A stretch of DNA of 64,000 nt from Lithodes maja (taxonomy: Eukaryota; Arthropoda; Malacostraca; Decapoda; Lithodidae). The notes below the pieces were generated by a model. That model did no database searches. It saw nothing but the letters and a program-made list of their open reading frames with translations, and was not told the origin of the DNA. This document shows positions 58,501 through 64,000 of the stretch, one piece after another. The stretch covers positions 124,001 through 188,000 of the forward strand of contig JBAKBP010001579.1 in the NCBI GenBank assembly GCA_037953745.1, given 5' to 3'. The first letter of the stretch is position 1, and every line of letters begins with the position of its first letter. The translations under genes were made by a program, and so were the position numbers.

Positions 58501-60319
58501 TGTTACGACCGGCACTACGAAATAAACAAGGGCACTCAATATTGGATTAGATGATAGGCTATATCTGCAACAACGGTACGCTAATTCCAAACCCTCGAAC
58601 TATTACGCCGGTGAACAAAACACTTAAAACCCTCCAGAGTTAATCTACTGGATAACGGAGTATCAATTAACTGGGTTTTAGTGCACTTCTACAAAGGCTT
58701 ACCGATGACGGCAAAGCCTACTCACAACAGGAGTACTTTACGTTAATAAAATACTCTTAAGTAATAACAATGCTTGAATAAACTATAATAAGATTTAATA
58801 AAGGAGTATATGCTTACGTTAACTTTAGTGTGAGTCTGTACTCAACACTAAACTCTACAATGCTCTATGAAAGCACTGGAAGTCTAGTCCTACAGCAATC
58901 AGGTATAGAATCTTCTGAAAACGTCTGATGCTCTAAGATGCTCGTTAATACAGAACAGAAATAAATGCAGGGGCAGGACACCAAAGCGTGTATCTTAAAT
59001 ACACCAATAAGTAGGATACATATATATATATATATATATAACAAGGGAGTGCAACAACTCTGTGACAGCACTAATAATCGCCACTCAAAACAGTGCTTCC
59101 TTAGCCAACGTAACAGCCAAACTGGGCTGTGCACTATGCATCAACCTAGGCTAAAATAATGCGTGAATAATTCCTAAAGCATACACAATTAAAGTTAATA
59201 AACACAATGCTGTCTTTCTCACTAATAAAGTCTAGCAGTGGCATAAAAGGTACTGGGAAACTAGGCCGAGCGCAAGCATGCTCGTAGCCTACTGTCTCCC
59301 CTTGAACAGATTTCCCTTATGTTACGTTAAGTGACTTGGAGGCTCTCTTGGTAAGTCCAGATCTCAAGTATCTGGTCTTACCCTGGCGCTCCACAAAGGT
59401 CAACAAAATGAGGTAGAAAGTATGCAGGTGAGATTAGGCAAAAGCCCTTCATTTGTATACTGCTACACTCGCAAAGGAAAATATACACAAGGGTTACAGG
59501 CTAGCTAGCTTCGTCGATGTTGTACAGGCTCTGACTTGCCACATACATAACTCAGACAACGACCAAAGATACCTTCCACTGTCTAGCATTAAATAATAAG
59601 AGAGAACAGCCCAATAATTAGAAGCACCCCAACACTATGATACCATTTGACTATGACTCTACTAATCCCTAAAACTAGTGCAAACATATATGGAGAGCTG
59701 GTGCTGGTAATACGACTGGCCGACTATGGAAGTCGTATGCAGAACCAGAAGGGACAAGTAATTGAATAAAGAGAGAAGTATGAAAACGAAGAAGTTCAGA
59801 GAGAGAGATAGTAGTATAGAGGGTTATATGGGGGACAGATTTCTAGGGACGTCTAGTACCAAGCACGCTGGGCCAAGCTCTACAGAAGAAATGCGGGCAG
59901 GAGCCCCCCAGCACTAACAAAGGCAGCAGCACCCAATCACAGACCACTACATCATGAAATGCAGGCATCCTTAGGCCGTGCCAGGATCCGCCAGCCAATC
60001 AAGGGCGTGGGAAAGCCCGTGCGAGGGAGAACTCCTCCAAGCGAGGGAGGCAGCACATACATACACATGCACATGTTACCACCACGCTGCCCGCTCTCTT
60101 TCTCCTTACAACTTCACACAATGCATCTTATATTCTATCAATGATATAAAATACTTCCAAGTGTCACAGACAAGAATAAAGATCACCACTGATCTGCCTG
60201 TGACAACATGAACTCTATGAAAGAAAGAACATCGTTCTACGATTATTGTAGCCCATTTCACTGCCCTGGCAAGCGCTAGCGAGTTACGAGTGCATTCTGG
60301 CAAGCTGGCCAGCGTAACA
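58501..60319 (-). mobile_element. Gypsy 3' LTR, about 1.82 kb
   Basis: On minus it starts TGTTACGCTGG at 60319 and ends CCGGTCGTAACA at 58501. The polypurine tract TTGGGCGGGG (60320-60329) touches its start, so this is the 3' LTR. A TATA-like ATATAACC on minus lies near 59825. It is distantly related to the solo LTR at 22000-23855. No second LTR is present because the element is cut at 62219. Confidence 0.8.
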
Positions 60320-60330
60320 CCCCGCCCAAG

Positions 60331-60663
60331 ATATGGGACGTTTCAGCCTCAGGTGAACTCCACATCTGACCAGACAGAATGCTCACCAACCCCGCATCAC
60401 CCAGCTACTCTCCCAAGTTGTGAAAACAAGGCACAATCACAAACATAAAACACTGCATTATAAAAACAAATCTGCACAACACTTCCCCAAAATAATAGCA
60501 TCATAATAATTATATCACACTCAACGAGCAGACTTCACCAAGCCTATCCTACTAAGACAACAATTCAGAGTGTCTTAGATGCTTGCTGTGATATACTGCA
60601 CTTATATACTATCAAAAAGAAAGATTTTTTTATATTTTTAATAGTGTTTTTGGCGGCGTTGCA
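60331..60663 (-). other. Non-coding segment between Gypsy pol remnant and LTR
   Basis: About 330 bp, AT-rich, no ORF. In an intact element the end of pol or an envelope/3' UTR would lie here; it is probably partly deleted. Confidence 0.5.
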
Positions 60664-62219
60664 CTACAGTGGCAAGCCTAATTTTTCTCTACTCTCAAAC
60701 AACCACTGACTGAACGGCGAGGATGCTCCCCAAGACACATCCTCCCGTGACAAACAATCAGCCAGAACATTATCAGTGCCCTTAACATGCCACACTTCCA
60801 ACTTGTGTTCCGGCAACAAAACAACACCTGGCACTGATAAACTGCCCAGTTCATCACAAGACTGGCACTTCTCTTCGCTCTCTCCGGCAACGGGGCCTGC
60901 CAATAACCCTTCACTATTTCCACCTTAGTGATAAACGAGGCAGCCCCGATGCGGTCTATGGGGTCGTCAACTCTAGGTAATGGATAGGCGTCTGTCAGGG
61001 ATAATGCTTCCACACTCTTACAATCAACACACACACGGATCTTGCCACTTAACTCAGGTTGCAAAGTTACTGGCAACGACCACTCACGATATCCTTTATC
61101 CCTCAGACCCTTTTTCCACATGTCGTCTAGCTCTGCTTTCACGACAGGCTGTTGAGCAGGAATTATATGGTAGGGAGTTAACTTGAGCCTTGCACTGTCT
61201 CCAGCCTCCATGTCGGATTCTACCCCGTACATCAGGCCTGGAGAAGCAACAAACATGCGGACATACTTCCACAGCCTAGTAAACAACTCCTCTTGTCGCT
61301 CAGGAACAAGAGGTTGCAACTTATCTCGAAGAACAACATGCCTAGTGCCCTCCCACAACCCAGCCGAGACCATAGTTTCTACACTATAGTCTCCCTCCTT
61401 CTCCACCTTTGTCTCTAGGACAGCCAGGTCATGAGAGGGACAATCTGTACCACCTGTGCAGTCACTCCCATAGTTCATAATTGCTAAGGCTTCCCCGCCG
61501 ATACCGCACATGCGCACCCCCGCATTCCTTGCAACTACATCTGCCTGCGCAGCATCACCGCCTTCAGCGACATGGCCAGATTCAGTCGGTCTATGGTAGG
61601 GCTGTTGCATTTTACTAGAGCAGCATTGGGAGGCTATGCGACGGCCGGGCACATCCACTCCACAGCCAACCTCGCCAATCTGCTCAATGTCCTGATATTG
61701 ACCACCACCCTTTGCAGCCATGGGTCGACCCTGACCTGACAACCATGCCAAAGCCTCGTCGCCCACCTTGAACCACTGAAACAACGAGGCCAACGGTCTA
61801 CTCACACTCAAGTGACCTGTCAGCGGAACCTCGTGCACCGCCTGAGTTGTGAGGCCTGGGTGCTCGGCACAAACAGTGGGGTATGGACCGAGCAGGTGCT
61901 GGAGCGCTGCACACTGCTGCTCAGGCAGGTGCTCTAGCGCTTCCTCAGCCACCTGACTCGTGTCCCCCGCCCACTGCTCCACCGAGACATGACAATCCCA
62001 ACTCTCCTCCACCTGTGCCCCACTGCCCCCCTCTCCTTCTCCACCTTGGCCGCTGCAGACCAACGCAGGGACAGTAGGCTGCTCAGGTGGTTGCCTCACA
62101 AACTCCTCTAACAGGTGCACCTGACATGCTTCCCCGTCCTCGAGTTCAATAGCCCCGTTCCCACAACTCTCCTCCACCTGGGAACTACTCTTCACACTTA
62201 CTTCACACTCCGGACATGA
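60664..62219 (-). pseudogene. Gypsy pol remnant: RT start fused to end of RNase H
   Basis: The minus frame 62195-60678 has a long variable region, then LTPYHIIPAQQPVVKAELDD, IRVCVDCKSVEALSLTDAYP, LPRVDDPIDRIGAASFIT and GYWQAPLPERAKR. These are the first motifs of a Gypsy reverse transcriptase. The YxDD palm and most of RNase H are missing. Instead the overlapping frame 60903-60664 reads EHKLEVWHVKGTDNVLADCLSRE, the conserved end of RNase H. An internal deletion has joined the two. There is no protease or integrase. At 62219 the element stops against a plus-strand LINE fragment. Confidence 0.82.
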
Positions 62220-62220
62220 C

Positions 62221-64000
62221 TTGTATACGAACTTGCAAGAGAGTTCGCTTTATCAACTTGTTCGAACGCCGACCCGTGGTAATAACGTTCTTGACATTGT
62301 ACTTGCAACAAAAGAAGAATTGATAGAGAATTTGAATGTTGGTGATGAATTCAGTAACAGTGACCATCATACGATAACTTTCACTTTAAAGTTTACTAGT
62401 AACGAACCAAATAGTAGCATCAAAAAAGTCCCTAATTTCAAGAAAGCAAACTTCCATAAACTTAGAGCTATGTTTAAAGAAACTGACTGGAGCTTTTTAA
62501 TTAACAATAACGGCATAAATACATCTTGGAAGTTATTCGAAACCACTTACCTAAAAGCAGTGCAAGACTGCATACCATCGAAAATACGGCGTCCAGGCCA
62601 TAATAATAATGGGCCCCAAATGGTGGAATAAAGATATTTCAAACTGCCTGCTTGCTAAAAAATTTGCTAATGATAGATTAAAATCCTCACAAAATGACGA
62701 AGAACGGGTGAAATTTGTAGAGCTACGACGCAAAGCCAAAAAGTTAATTAACCCGGGAACTGCTGGGAGACTCTTAAGAGTTCCCCCGGCGGACTGCGGG
62801 GAGACTCTTATGAGTGAGTGAAAAAAAAAATCAACTTTTGACATCGAAAAAACAAAATATATTTTTATTTTTTTATTTTTTTATTTTTTTTTGGCCCCTG
62901 GGCCATGCAAAATCTCAGTCCTCTACCTCCCCTCCTTCCCCACTTTCCTCCTCTCCTTTAGTTATCACCTATTTTCCCTGTTATTCCCTTATTCTGAGGT
63001 ATATTTTCGTGCTAACATTAGCGAGTTGCAAGCAGGGTGTTGTCATCACTGATGGCAAGCGAGTGCAAGAGAGAGAGAGAGAGAGTATCGATCGTCTGTG
63101 TCTCAGTGGCCTTGGGGGAAATTGGCGGGAAAGCAGGTTGCCTCACCCATACATTATACAACTCGCGGGCTATATCTCCGATTTTGACCATCCAAACGCT
63201 GTTTTCACTCGTTTTATTGTTGTTTCAGGTTAATACCTTTATAATCAACCCATAATAGGCGCATATGGATAAGTATTGATGCTATTAATGGTACAATGAA
63301 TATTTTAGTGACGGAAACACCTCAAATACGTCAGCACAGGGGGACGTTTCCAATTACCCCCATGCGCACTTGTTAGGTTAAGCAAAGTAAAAAGACCTTA
63401 GAGTTACATATTGCGAATCAAAGTAAAACAAACCCGAAAGAATTCTATAGTTATATCAGAAAGAAAAAAGTAGTTACTTCAACTGTTGGACCGTTAGTCG
63501 ATGAAAATGGAGAATACACCAAAGACGAAGTACAAATGAGTAATGCCCTCAATACCTTCTTTGCATCAGTTTTTACAACAGAAGACCTCAGTGATATCCA
63601 TACACCATCGCCGATTCAGATTGATAATTCAGATGTTCTAAGCAATATCACCGTTACAGAGAGAGAAGTATTGAATTGTTTAGATAAACTCAAGGTAAAT
63701 AAACGCCAGGACCTGATACAATCTCGCCTAGAGTTCTAAAGGAAGCTAAGGATGAGCTCTCCAAACCACTGACATTATTATTCAATAAATCCTTGCAGTC
63801 TGGAACTATGCCTGATCAGTGGAAGCTAGCCAACGTAACACCGATATTCAAAAAAGGAAGCAAATCCCTACCGAGTAACTATCGTCCAATTAGCTTAGCC
63901 TCAGTTGTATGTAAAATGCTAGAAACGGTCATACGAGACAGACTCGTAAATCACTTAGAGGAAAATAACATACTTAAAGATACTCAACACGGCTTTCGTA
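62221..64000 (+). pseudogene. CR1/L2-type LINE ORF2 fragment, split by MITE P3, open at window end
   Basis: The frame 62221-62631 gives ESSLYQLVRTPTRGNNVLDI, VLATKEEL, FSNSDHHTITF (the endonuclease C-terminal half with the catalytic SDHH). A frameshift near 62608 leads to NGPKWWNKDI and RRKAKKL. MITE P3 interrupts (62752-63377), after which NPKEFYSYIRKKK, EVQMSNALNTFFASVFTTED and REVLNCLDKLKVNK follow. Another shift near 63705 leads to PRVLKEAKDELSKPLTLLFN, NVTPIFKKGSK, SNYRPISLASVVCKMLETVI and QHGFR, the start of RT, at the window edge. The endonuclease N-terminus is lost at the junction with the Gypsy remnant. Confidence 0.88.
62752..63377. mobile_element. piggyBac-type MITE family P, copy 3 (626 bp)
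   Basis: Flanked by TTAA (62748-62751, 63378-63381) inside the LINE RT linker, whose reading frame resumes after it. The ends are CCCGGGAACTGC and, inverted, CCTAACAAGTGC. The left subterminal region has two CTCTTAAGAG/CTCTTATGAG palindromes around GTTCCCCCGGCGGACTGCGG. Short frames within it are not genes. Confidence 0.92.

Noticed and set aside
62814..63255. Overlapping ORFs of 139 and 72 residues inside MITE P3
   Set aside because: The same DNA in copies P1 and P2 has shifted or broken frames, so there is no coding constraint.

Overview
This is eukaryotic DNA made almost entirely of transposable elements stacked inside one another. It has no operons, no bacterial-style genes, and no rRNA, tRNA or CRISPR loci. 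The main LINE family here (the 1049-residue endonuclease-RT protein and its poly(A) tail) resembles elements I associate with decapod crustaceans. The piggyBac, Tigger, BEL/Pao, Gypsy, RTE, I-like, tRNA-SINE and IS630-like content also fits an arthropod. My best guess is a decapod; that rests on memory of family resemblance, not on a search.

Region by region. 1-4.8 kb: an apparently intact I/jockey-type LINE with two overlapping ORFs and RNase H. 4.8-6.1 kb: an antisense fragment with a 2A-like NPGP motif and a PHD-like finger, then a decayed CR1-like scrap. 6.1-13.4 kb: a two-ORF CR1/L2-type LINE on the minus strand, split by an RTE element (copy A) with an 11-bp target duplication. 13.5-16.2 kb: RTE copy B, then a BEL/Pao remnant whose LTR holds RTE copy C and whose 5' side ends in an inverted LTR piece. 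16.5-21.6 kb: an uninterrupted LINE (family F) on minus, a lone SGNH-hydrolase ORF on plus, and a 5'-truncated F copy on plus.

21.6-33.1 kb: a unit bounded by about 225-240-bp inverted repeats. It carries one very long, now broken, intronless gene on the minus strand. The gene has a nuclease-like acidic pattern and a cysteine-rich C-terminus. A solo LTR, an RTE-like element and a large perfect hairpin have landed in the unit. 33.9-35.4 kb: a C2H2 zinc-finger array, the best candidate host gene, cut by a TTAA-flanked MITE. 36-41 kb: LINE F scraps, two Tigger/pogo-type elements and a short piggyBac MITE. 41.4-45.7 kb: a piggyBac element with both ends and a transposase carrying two frameshifts. 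45.8-58 kb: an IS630/Tc1-like transposase in two halves about 9.9 kb apart, with a deep nest of insertions between them. 58-58.5 kb: a 39-bp minisatellite. 58.5-62.2 kb: a truncated Gypsy element with its 3' LTR. 62.2-64 kb: a CR1/L2-type RT cut by a MITE and running off the window.

The elements do not cooperate as a pathway. Their logic is nesting, and target duplications let the order of many events be read. Nine TTAA-flanked piggyBac-type insertions lie between 34 and 63.4 kb, with only one recognisable piggyBac transposase in the window.
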